NCBI GenBank assembly: GCA_965240325.2
Contig: OZ251226.1
Location: 1,488,001 to 1,552,000 of the forward strand
Reading direction: 5' to 3'
DNA: 64,000 nt
Source: Rebecca billardiae RCC1528
Taxonomy: Eukaryota; Haptophyta
Part shown: positions 15,001 through 27,000 of the stretch, piece after piece
Numbering within the stretch: position 1 is the stretch's first letter
Layout: each line of letters starts with the position of its first letter
The notes under the pieces: model-generated
The model's input: the letters and a program-made list of their open reading frames with translations, nothing else
What the model was told of the DNA's origin: nothing
Database searches by the model: none
Translations under genes and position numbers: made by a program

Positions 15001-18000
15001 GACGCTGCAGGCTCGTCTCAGAATCAAGCGTCCACTGCAGCTTCGTGAACAGCGACTGCGCCGAGCGGAACTGACGCTCCTTCGCGCCCTCGTCCACGTG
15101 CACCACGTCCGCCGTGAACGTCGACGGCTGCGCAGACGCCGGCATGCGCCGCGGAAGCAGCCCGCGCAGCGTCGACAGCGCCTGCTGCTCCTCCGCCGTC
15201 TGCTCCTCCGCGCACGACAGCACGCCCAGCGAGTACCGGTACTCGCCGTTCGTGTCCATCACCGGCGTGAGCGACAGGTCGTTCGTGAAGCGAGAGCCGT
15301 TCTTGCGGTAGTTCGTCACCTTCACAAGAAGCTCCTTCTTCTTGCGCAGCGCGCGGACCATCTTCGACACGATGTTCGGCTCCGTCCGGTCGCCCTGCAA
15401 GAAGCGGCAGTTCCGGCCCTCCACCTCGTACTTCGGGTAGCCGGTCACGCGAGCGAAGCCGCCGTTGCAGTACATCACCGTCACGCCCGGCACCGTCATG
15501 TCCGTGATCGCCACCGCGATCTGCAGCGGCTCCACAGCCGCCTTGAGCGCGCCGAGCCACGTGCCGTCGCCCGCACGAGGTACCGAGCCGCGACCCTCGC
15601 CCGCCGCGCGCAGTGCCTCCAAGATCTCCAGCGTCGGCTGAGGAAGGCTGAACGCGCCGCCGCCGCTGCCGCCGCCCATGCCGCCGCCGCCCATGGCGCT
15701 CATCGGCTGCTGCGGCTGCATCGGCTGCTGCTGCTGCTGCATCGGCTGCTGCTGCTGCATCGGCTGCTGCTGCATCATCGGCTGCTGCTGCATCATCGGC
15801 TGCTGCTGCTGCTGCATCGGCTGCTGCTGCATCATCGGCTGCTGCATCCCCATGCCCATCATCTGCGCGGGCGCGGCCGCCATCGTCGGCGCCATCGGCG
15901 TCTCCTCAAACGGCAGGCTGCCGCCAGAGATCTCCGCCATCATCTCGTCGTGGTGGTCGGCGAAGCGGTCCTCGCCCTGCATGTCGAGCGCGGTCGGCGG
16001 CATCGTCGCACTCGACTCGAGCGCCTGCTTCAGCAGCTCGTCCTCCGTCTTGCCCATCTCCTTGGGCAGACGCTCCTTGCGGTGCTTCGGACCCACCTGA
16101 TCCGAGCGGTGCGACACCTCCACCTCCGACGGCAGCAGCTGCAGCAGCTGACCCAGCTTCGCCAACCGCTCCTTCATGTCGCTGCCGCCGCCAACCTCGA
16201 ACTGCACGCCAAAGCACAGGCGGTACACGCCGTTCGAGTCGTGCACCGGACGCATCGACAGCAGGTTCTGGAACGTCTCGCCGTTCTTGCGGTAGTTGGT
16301 GATCTTCACAAAGCAGTCCGCGCCGCGACGGAGCGTGTCCTGGATGATCGCCACAGACGCCGGCTCCGTGCGCGGGCCCTGCAAGAAGCGGCAGTTCCGA
16401 CCCTGCGCCTCGTGCTTCGCAAAGCCGGTCACGCGGCAGAAGTCGCGGTTCACGAACAACATCGGGTTGCCCGGCATCGCCATGTCCGAAAGCACGATGC
16501 ACGCCGGGAACGTCTCCGCGAACGCGACGAATGAGTGGATGAAGCCAGCCATGTCCTCCGGGACCTTGTACTTGTCCCAGATCAGGTCCTTGCGCTGCTT
16601 GATGCGCTGGCCCGCCACAGAGGCCTCCACGATCGACTCGCACGCCGGCGAGCGCACGAACCGAGCAAGCGCGTCGCTCGCAAGCTTCTTGCCGATCTCG
16701 GACACCTTCTCCTCCACGGCGCGCATGTCCATCGACTTGGCCTGCGCAGAGCTCAGACCGAGGTGCTTCTCCAGCACGGTGCGCTTACGCACGTCGCGTG
16801 ACGCGCCCGCCGCCATGCCGCTCAGCTTGCGCGCCTCCGACCAGAACTCGAGCTCGCGGTCCTCCTTCGTCTCCTTCAAGAACCCGCGGAAGGCGTCGTA
16901 CGACTGCGGGTCCTCCGTCAGACGCTGCAGGCTCGTCTCAGAATCAAGCGTCCACTGCAGCTTCGTGAACAGCGACTGCGCCGAGCGGAACTGACGCTCC
17001 TTCGCGCCCTCGTCCACGTGCACCACGTCCGCCGTGAACGTCGACGGCTGCGCAGACGCCGGCATGCGCCGCGGAAGCAGCCCGCGCAGCGTCGACAGCG
17101 CCTGCTGCTCCTCCGCCGTCTGCTCCTCCGCGCACGACAGCACGCCCAGCGAGTACCGGTACTCGCCGTTCGTGTCCATCACCGGCGTGAGCGACAGGTC
17201 GTTCGTGAAGCGAGAGCCGTTCTTGCGGTAGTTCGTCACCTTCACAAGAAGCTCCTTCTTCTTGCGCAGCGCGCGGACCATCTTCGACACGATGTTCGGC
17301 TCCGTCCGGTCGCCCTGCAAGAAGCGGCAGTTCCGGCCCTCCACCTCGTACTTCGGGTAGCCGGTCACGCGAGCGAAGCCGCCGTTGCAGTACATCACCG
17401 TCACGCCCGGCACCGTCATGTCCGTGATCGCCACCGCGATCTGCAGCGGCTCCACAGCCGCCTTGAGCGCGCCGAGCCACGTGCCGTCGCCCGCACGAGG
17501 TACCGAGCCGCGACCCTCGCCCGCCGCGCGCAGTGCCTCCAAGATCTCCAGCGTCGGCTGAGGAAGGCTGAACGCGCCGCCGCCGCTGCCGCCGCCCATG
17601 CCGCCGCCGCCCATGGCGCTCATCGGCTGCTGCGGCTGCATCGGCTGCTGCTGCTGCTGCATCGGCTGCTGCTGCTGCATCGGCTGCTGCTGCATCATCG
17701 GCTGCTGCTGCATCATCGGCTGCTGCTGCTGCTGCATCGGCTGCTGCTGCATCATCGGCTGCTGCATCCCCATGCCCATCATCTGCGCGGGCGCGGCCGC
17801 CATCGTCGGCGCCATCGGCGTCTCCTCAAACGGCAGGCTGCCGCCAGAGATCTCCGCCATCATCTCGTCGTGGTGGTCGGCGAAGCGGTCCTCGCCCTGC
17901 ATGTCGAGCGCGGTCGGCGGCATCGTCGCACTCGACTCGAGCGCCTGCTTCAGCAGCTCGTCCTCCGTCTTGCCCATCTCCTTGGGCAGACGCTCCTTGC

Positions 18001-21000
18001 GGTGCTTCGGACCCACCTGATCCGAGCGGTGCGACACCTCCACCTCCGACGGCAGCAGCTGCAGCAGCTGACCCAGCTTCGCCAACCGCTCCTTCATGTC
18101 GCTGCCGCCGCCAACCTCGAACTGCACGCCAAAGCACAAGCGGTACACGCCGTTCGAGTCGTGCACCGGACGCATCGACAGCAGGTTCTGGAACGTCTCG
18201 CCGTTCTTGCGGTAGTTGGTGATCTTCACAAAGCAGTCCGCGCCGCGGCGGAGCGTGTCCTGGATGATCGCCACAGACGCCGGCTCCGTGCGCGGGCCCT
18301 GCAAGAAGCGGCAGTTCCGACCCTGCGCCTCGTGCTTCGCAAAGCCGGTCACGCGGCAGAAGTCGCGGTTCACGAACAACATCGGGTTGCCCGGCATCGC
18401 CATGTCCGAAAGCACGATGCACGCCGGGAACGTCTCCGCGAACGCGACGAACGAGTGGATGAAGCCAGCCATGTCCTCCGGGACCTTGTACTTGTCCCAG
18501 ATCAGGTCCTTGCGCTGCTTGATGCGCTGGCCCGCCACAGAGGCCTCCACGATCGACTCGCACGCCGGCGAGCGCACGAACCGAGCAAGCGCGTCGCTCG
18601 CAAGCTTCTTGCCGATCTCGGACACCTTCTCCTCCACGGCGCGCATGTCCATCGACTTGGCCTGCGCAGAGCTCAGACCGAGGTGCTTCTCCAGCACGGT
18701 GCGCTTACGCACGTCGCGTGACGCGCCCGCCGCCATGCCGCTCAGCTTGCGCGCCTCCGACCAGAACTCGAGCTCGCGGTCCTCCTTCGTCTCCTTCAAG
18801 AACCCGCGGAAGGCGTCGTACGACTGCGGGTCCTCCGTCAGACGCTGCAGGCTCGTCTCAGAATCAAGCGTCCACTGCAGCTTCGTGAACAGCGACTGCG
18901 CCGAGCGGAACTGACGCTCCTTCGCGCCCTCGTCCACGTGCACCACGTCCGCCGTGAACGTCGACGGCTGCGCAGACGCCGGCATGCGCCGCGGAAGCAG
19001 CCCGCGCAGCGTCGACAGCGCCTGCTGCTCCTCCGCCGTCTGCTCCTCCGCGCACGACAGCACGCCCAGCGAGTACCGGTACTCGCCGTTCGTGTCCATC
19101 ACCGGCGTGAGCGACAGGTCGTTCGTGAAGCGAGAGCCGTTCTTGCGGTAGTTCGTCACCTTCACAAGAAGCTCCTTCTTCTTGCGCAGCGCGCGGACCA
19201 TCTTCGACACGATGTTCGGCTCCGTCCGGTCGCCCTGCAAGAAGCGGCAGTTCCGGCCCTCCACCTCGTACTTCGGGTAGCCGGTCACGCGAGCGAAGCC
19301 GCCGTTGCAGTACATCACCGTCACGCCCGGCACCGTCATGTCCGTGATCGCCACCGCGATCTGCAGCGGCTCCACAGCCGCCTTGAGCGCGCCGAGCCAC
19401 GTGCCGTCGCCCGCACGAGGTACCGAGCCGCGACCCTCGCCCGCCGCGCGCAGTGCCTCCAAGATCTCCAGCGTCGGCTGAGGAAGGCTGAACGCGCCGC
19501 CGCCGCCGCCGCCGCCCATGCCGCCGCCGCCCATGGCGCTCATCGGCTGCTGCGGCTGCATCGGCTGCTGCTGCTGCTGCATCGGCTGCTGCTGCTGCAT
19601 CGGCTGCTGCTGCATCATCGGCTGCTGCTGCATCATCGGCTGCTGCTGCTGCTGCATCGGCTGCTGCTGCATCATCGGCTGCTGCATCCCCATGCCCATC
19701 ATCTGCGCGGGCGCGGCCGCCATCGTCGGCGCCATCGGCGTCTCCTCAAACGGCAGGCTGCCGCCAGAGATCTCCGCCATCATCTCGTCGTGGTGGTCGG
19801 CGAAGCGGTCCTCGCCCTGCATGTCGAGCGCGGTCGGCGGCATCGTCGCACTCGACTCGAGCGCCTGCTTCAGCAGCTCGTCCTCCGTCTTGCCCATCTC
19901 CTTGGGCAGACGCTCCTTGCGGTGCTTCGGACCCACCTGATCCGAGCGGTGCGACACCTCCACCTCCGACGGCAGCAGCTGCAGCAGCTGACCCAGCTTC
20001 GCCAACCGCTCCTTCATGTCGCTGCCGCCGCCAACCTCGAACTGCACGCCAAAGCACAAGCGGTACACGCCGTTCGAGTCGTGCACCGGACGCATCGACA
20101 GCAGGTTCTGGAACGTCTCGCCGTTCTTGCGGTAGTTGGTGATCTTCACAAAGCAGTCCGCGCCGCGGCGGAGCGTGTCCTGGATGATCGCCACAGACGC
20201 CGGCTCCGTGCGCGGGCCCTGCAAGAAGCGGCAGTTCCGACCCTGCGCCTCGTGCTTCGCAAAGCCGGTCACGCGGCAGAAGTCGCGGTTCACGAACAAC
20301 ATCGGATTGCCCGGCATCGCCATGTCCGAAAGCACGATGCACGCCGGGAACGTCTCCGCGAACGCGACGAACGAGTGGATGAAGCCAGCCATGTCCTCCG
20401 GGACCTTGTACTTGTCCCAGATCAGGTCCTTGCGCTGCTTGATGCGCTGGCCCGCCACAGAGGCCTCCACGATCGACTCGCACGCCGGCGAGCGCACGAA
20501 CCGAGCAAGCGCGTCGCTCGCAAGCTTCTTGCCGATCTCGGACACCTTCTCCTCCACGGCGCGCATGTCCATCGACTTGGCCTGCGCAGAGCTCAGACCG
20601 AGGTGCTTCTCCAGCACGGTGCGCTTACGCACGTCGCGTGACGCGCCCGCCGCCATGCCGCTCAGCTTGCGCGCCTCCGACCAGAACTCGAGCTCGCGGT
20701 CCTCCTTCGTCTCCTTCAAGAACCCGCGGAAGGCGTCGTACGACTGCGGGTCCTCCGTCAGACGCTGCAGGCTCGTCTCAGAATCAAGCGTCCACTGCAG
20801 CTTCGTGAACAGCGACTGCGCCGAGCGGAACTGACGCTCCTTCGCGCCCTCGTCCACGTGCACCACGTCCGCCGTGAACGTCGACGGCTGCGCAGACGCC
20901 GGCATGCGCCGCGGAAGCAGCCCGCGCAGCGTCGACAGCGCCTGCTGCTCCTCCGCCGTCTGCTCCTCCGCGCACGACAGCACGCCCAGCGAGTACCGGT

Positions 21001-24000
21001 ACTCGCCGTTCGTGTCCATCACCGGCGTGAGCGACAGGTCGTTCGTGAAGCGAGAGCCGTTCTTGCGGTAGTTCGTCACCTTCACAAGAAGCTCCTTCTT
21101 CTTGCGCAGCGCGCGGACCATCTTCGACACGATGTTCGGCTCCGTCCGGTCGCCCTGCAAGAAGCGGCAGTTCCGGCCCTCCACCTCGTACTTCGGGTAG
21201 CCGGTCACGCGAGCGAAGCCGCCGTTGCAGTACATCACCGTCACGCCCGGCACCGTCATGTCCGTGATCGCCACCGCGATCTGCAGCGGCTCCACAGCCG
21301 CCTTGAGCGCGCCGAGCCACGTGCCGTCGCCCGCACGAGGTACCGAGCCGCGACCCTCGCCCGCCGCGCGCAGTGCCTCCAAGATCTCCAGCGTCGGCTG
21401 AGGAAGGCTGAACGCGCCGCCGCCGCCGCCGCCGCCCATGCCGCCGCCGCCCATGGCGCTCATCGGCTGCTGCGGCTGCATCGGCTGCTGCTGCTGCTGC
21501 ATCGGCTGCTGCTGCTGCATCGGCTGCTGCTGCATCATCGGCTGCTGCTGCATCATCGGCTGCTGCTGCTGCTGCATCGGCTGCTGCTGCATCATCGGCT
21601 GCTGCATCCCCATGTCCATCATCTGCGCGGGCGCGGCCGCCATCGTCGGCGCCATCGGCGTCTCCTCAAACGGCAGGCTGCCGCCAGAGATCTCCGCCAT
21701 CATCTCGTCGTGGTGGTCGGCGAAGCGGTCCTCGCCCTGCATGTCGAGCGCGGTCGGCGGCATCGTCGCACTCGACTCGAGCGCCTGCTTCAGCAGCTCG
21801 TCCTCCGTCTTGCCCATCTCCTTGGGCAGACGCTCCTTGCGGTGCTTCGGACCCACCTGATCCGAGCGGTGCGACACCTCCACCTCCGACGGCAGCAGCT
21901 GCAGCAGCTGACCCAGCTTCGCCAACCGCTCCTTCATGTCGCTGCCGCCGCCAACCTCGAACTGCACGCCAAAGCACAAGCGGTACACGCCGTTCGAGTC
22001 GTGCACCGGACGCATCGACAGCAGGTTCTGGAACGTCTCGCCGTTCTTGCGGTAGTTGGTGATCTTCACAAAGCAGTCCGCGCCGCGGCGGAGCGTGTCC
22101 TGGATGATCGCCACAGACGCCGGCTCCGTGCGCGGGCCCTGCAAGAAGCGGCAGTTCCGACCCTGCGCCTCGTGCTTCGCAAAGCCGGTCACGCGGCAGA
22201 AGTCGCGGTTCACGAACAACATCGGGTTGCCCGGCATCGCCATGTCCGAAAGCACGATGCACGCCGGGAACGTCTCCGCGAACGCGACGAACGAGTGGAT
22301 GAAGCCAGCCATGTCCTCCGGGACCTTGTACTTGTCCCAGATCAGGTCCTTGCGCTGCTTGATGCGCTGGCCCGCCACAGAGGCCTCCACGATCGACTCG
22401 CACGCCGGCGAGCGCACGAACCGAGCAAGCGCGTCGCTCGCAAGCTTCTTGCCGATCTCGGACACCTTCTCCTCCACGGCGCGCATGTCCATCGACTTGG
22501 CCTGCGCAGAGCTCAGACCGAGGTGCTTCTCCAGCACGGTGCGCTTACGCACGTCGCGTGACGCGCCCGCCGCCATGCCGCTCAGCTTGCGCGCCTCCGA
22601 CCAGAACTCGAGCTCGCGGTCCTCCTTCGTCTCCTTCAAGAACCCGCGGAAGGCGTCGTACGACTGCGGGTCCTCCGTCAGACGCTGCAGGCTCGTCTCA
22701 GAATCAAGCGTCCACTGCAGCTTCGTGAACAGCGACTGCGCCGAGCGGAACTGACGCTCCTTCGCGCCCTCGTCCACGTGCACCACGTCCGCCGTGAACG
22801 TCGACGGCTGCGCAGACGCCGGCATGCGCCGCGGAAGCAGCCCGCGCAGCGTCGACAGCGCCTGCTGCTCCTCCGCCGTCTGCTCCTCCGCGCACGACAG
22901 CACGCCCAGCGAGTACCGGTACTCGCCGTTCGTGTCCATCACCGGCGTGAGCGACAGGTCGTTCGTGAAGCGAGAGCCGTTCTTGCGGTAGTTCGTCACC
23001 TTCACAAGAAGCTCCTTCTTCTTGCGCAGCGCGCGGACCATCTTCGACACGATGTTCGGCTCCGTCCGGTCGCCCTGCAAGAAGCGGCAGTTCCGGCCCT
23101 CCACCTCGTACTTCGGGTAGCCGGTCACGCGAGCGAAGCCGCCGTTGCAGTACATCACCGTCACGCCCGGCACCGTCATGTCCGTGATCGCCACCGCGAT
23201 CTGCAGCGGCTCCACAGCCGCCTTGAGCGCGCCGAGCCACGTGCCGTCGCCCGCACGAGGTACCGAGCCGCGACCCTCGCCCGCCGCGCGCAGTGCCTCC
23301 AAGATCTCCAGCGTCGGCTGAGGAAGGCTGAACGCGCCGCCGCCGCCGCCGCCGCCCATGCCGCCGCCGCCCATGGCGCTCATCGGCTGCTGCGGCTGCA
23401 TCGGCTGCTGCTGCTGCTGCATCGGCTGCTGCTGCTGCATCGGCTGCTGCTGCATCATCGGCTGCTGCTGCATCATCGGCTGCTGCTGCTGCTGCATCGG
23501 CTGCTGCTGCATCATCGGCTGCTGCATCCCCATGCCCATCATCTGCGCGGGCGCGGCCGCCATCGTCGGCGCCATCGGCGTCTCCTCAAACGGCAGGCTG
23601 CCGCCAGAGATCTCCGCCATCATCTCGTCGTGGTGGTCGGCGAAGCGGTCCTCGCCCTGCATGTCGAGCGCGGTCGGCGGCATCGTCGCACTCGACTCGA
23701 GCGCCTGCTTCAGCAGCTCGTCCTCCGTCTTGCCCATCTCCTTGGGCAGACGCTCCTTGCGGTGCTTCGGACCCACCTGATCCGAGCGGTGCGACACCTC
23801 TACCTCCGACGGCAGCAGCTGCAGCAGCTGACCCAGCTTCGCCAACCGCTCCTTCATGTCGCTGCCGCCGCCAACCTCGAACTGCACGCCAAAGCATAGG
23901 CGGTACACGCCGTTCGAGTCGTGCACCGGACGCATCGACAGCAGGTTCTGGAACGTCTCGCCGTTCTTGCGGTAGTTGGTGATCTTCACAAAGCAGTCCG

Positions 24001-27000
24001 CGCCGCGGCGGAGCGTGTCCTGGATGATCGCCACAGACGCCGGCTCCGTGCGCGGGCCCTGCAAGAAGCGGCAGTTCCGACCCTGCGCCTCGTGCTTCGC
24101 AAAGCCCGTCACGCGGCAGAAGTCGCGGTTCACGAACAACATCGGGTTGCCCGGCATCGCCATGTCCGAAAGCACGATGCACGCCGGGAACGTCTCCGCG
24201 AACGCGACGAACGAGTGGATGAAGCCAGCCATGTCCTCCGGGACCTTGTACTTGTCCCAGATCAGGTCCTTGCGCTGCTTGATGCGCTGGCCCGCCACAG
24301 AGGCCTCCACGATCGACTCGCACGCCGGCGAGCGCACGAACCGAGCAAGCGCGTCGCTCGCAAGCTTCTTGCCGATCTCGGACACCTTCTCCTCCACGGC
24401 GCGCATGTCCATCGACTTGGCCTGCGCAGAGCTCAGACCGAGGTGCTTCTCCAGCACGGTGCGCTTACGCACGTCGCGTGACGCGCCCGCCGCCATGCCG
24501 CTCAGCTTGCGCGCCTCCGACCAGAACTCGAGCTCGCGGTCCTCCTTCGTCTCCTTCAAGAACCCGCGGAAGGCTTCGTACGACTGCGGGTCCTCCGTCA
24601 GACGCTGCAGGCTCGTCTCAGAATCAAGCGTCCACTGCAGCTTCGTGAACAGCGACTGCGCCGAGCGGAACTGACGCTCCTTCGCGCCCTCGTCCACGTG
24701 CACCACGTCCGCCGTGAACGTCGACGGCTGCGCAGACGCCGGCATGCGCCGCGGAAGCAGCCCGCGCAGCGTCGACAGCGCCTGCTGCTCCTCCGCCGTC
24801 TGCTCCTCCGCGCACGACAGCACGCCCAGCGAGTACCGGTACTCGCCGTTCGTGTCCATCACCGGCGTGAGCGACAGGTCGTTCGTGAAGCGAGAGCCGT
24901 TCTTGCGGTAGTTCGTCACCTTCACAAGAAGCTCCTTCTTCTTGCGCAGCGCGCGGACCATCTTCGACACGATGTTCGGCTCCGTCCGGTCGCCCTGCAA
25001 GAAGCGGCAGTTCCGGCCCTCCACCTCGTACTTCGGGTAGCCGGTCACGCGAGCGAAGCCGCCGTTGCAGTACATCACCGTCACGCCCGGCACCGTCATG
25101 TCCGTGATCGCCACCGCGATCTGCAGCGGCTCCACAGCCGCCTTGAGCGCGCCGAGCCACGTGCCGTCGCCCGCACGAGGTACCGAGCCGCGACCCTCGC
25201 CCGCCGCGCGCAGTGCCTCCAAGATCTCCAGCGTCGGCTGAGGAAGGCTGAACGCGCCGCCGCCGCCGCCGCCGCCCATGCCGCCGCCGCCCATGGCGCT
25301 CATCGGCTGCTGCGGCTGCATCGGCTGCTGCTGCTGCTGCATCGGCTGCTGCTGCTGCATCGGCTGCTGCTGCATCATCGGCTGCTGCTGCATCATCGGC
25401 TGCTGCTGCTGCTGCATCGGCTGCTGCTGCATCATCGGCTGCTGCATCCCCATGCCCATCATCTGCGCGGGCGCGGCCGCCATCGTCGGCGCCATCGGCG
25501 TCTCCTCAAACGGCAGGCTGCCGCCAGAGATCTCCGCCATCATCTCGTCGTGGTGGTCGGCGAAGCGGTCCTCGCCCTGCATGTCGAGCGCGGTCGGCGG
25601 CATCGTCGCACTCGACTCGAGCGCCTGCTTCAGCAGCTCGTCCTCCGTCTTGCCCATCTCCTTGGGCAGACGCTCCTTGCGGTGCTTCGGACCCACCTGA
25701 TCCGAGCGGTGCGACACCTCCACCTCCGACGGCAGCAGCTGCAGCAGCTGACCCAGCTTCGCCAACCGCTCCTTCATGTCGCTGCCGCCGCCAACCTCGA
25801 ACTGCACGCCAAAGCATAGGCGGTACACGCCGTTCGAGTCGTGCACCGGACGCATCGACAGCAGGTTCTGGAACGTCTCGCCGTTCTTGCGGTAGTTGGT
25901 GATCTTCACAAAGCAGTCCGCGCCGCGGCGGAGCGTGTCCTGGATGATCGCCACAGACGCCGGCTCCGTGCGCGGGCCCTGCAAGAAGCGGCAGTTCCGA
26001 CCCTGCGCCTCGTGCTTCGCAAAGCCCGTCACGCGGCAGAAGTCGCGGTTCACGAACAACATCGGGTTGCCCGGCATCGCCATGTCCGAAAGCACGATGC
26101 ACGCCGGGAACGTCTCCGCGAACGCGACGAACGAGTGGATGAAGCCAGCCATGTCCTCCGGGACCTTGTACTTGTCCCAGATCAGGTCCTTGCGCTGCTT
26201 GATGCGCTGGCCCGCCACAGAGGCCTCCACGATCGACTCGCACGCCGGCGAGCGCACGAACCGAGCAAGCGCGTCGCTCGCAAGCTTCTTGCCGATCTCG
26301 GACACCTTCTCCTCCACGGCGCGCATGTCCATCGACTTGGCCTGCGCAGAGCTCAGACCGAGGTGCTTCTCCAGCACGGTGCGCTTACGCACGTCGCGTG
26401 ACGCGCCCGCCGCCATGCCGCTCAGCTTGCGCGCCTCCGACCAGAACTCGAGCTCGCGGTCCTCCTTCGTCTCCTTCAAGAACCCGCGGAAGGCATCGTA
26501 CGACTGCGGGTCCTCCGTCAGACGCTGCAGGCTCGTCTCAGAATCAAGCGTCCACTGCAGCTTCGTGAACAGCGACTGCGCCGAGCGGAACTGACGCTCC
26601 TTCGCGCCCTCGTCCACGTGCACCACGTCCGCCGTGAACGTCGACGGCTGCGCAGACGCCGGCATGCGCCGCGGAAGCAGCCCGCGCAGCGTCGACAGCG
26701 CCTGCTGCTCCTCCGCCGTCTGCTCCTCCGCGCACGACAGCACGCCCAACGAGTACCGGTACTCGCCGTTCGTGTCCATCACCGGCGTGAGCGACAGGTC
26801 GTTCGTGAAGCGAGAGCCGTTCTTGCGGTAGTTCGTCACCTTCACAAGAAGCTCCTTCTTCTTGCGCAGCGCGCGGACCATCTTCGACACGATGTTCGGC
26901 TCCGTCCGGTCGCCCTGCAAGAAGCGGCAGTTCCGGCCCTCCACCTCGTACTTCGGGTAGCCGGTCACGCGAGCGAAGCCGCCGTTGCAGTACATCACCG

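Noticed and set aside
3767-26401. Repeated plus-strand frames of ~480-570 codons, one per unit
   Set aside because: Antisense shadows of the LOV-RGS-LOV units; the true frame is the minus one with GRNCRFLQG.
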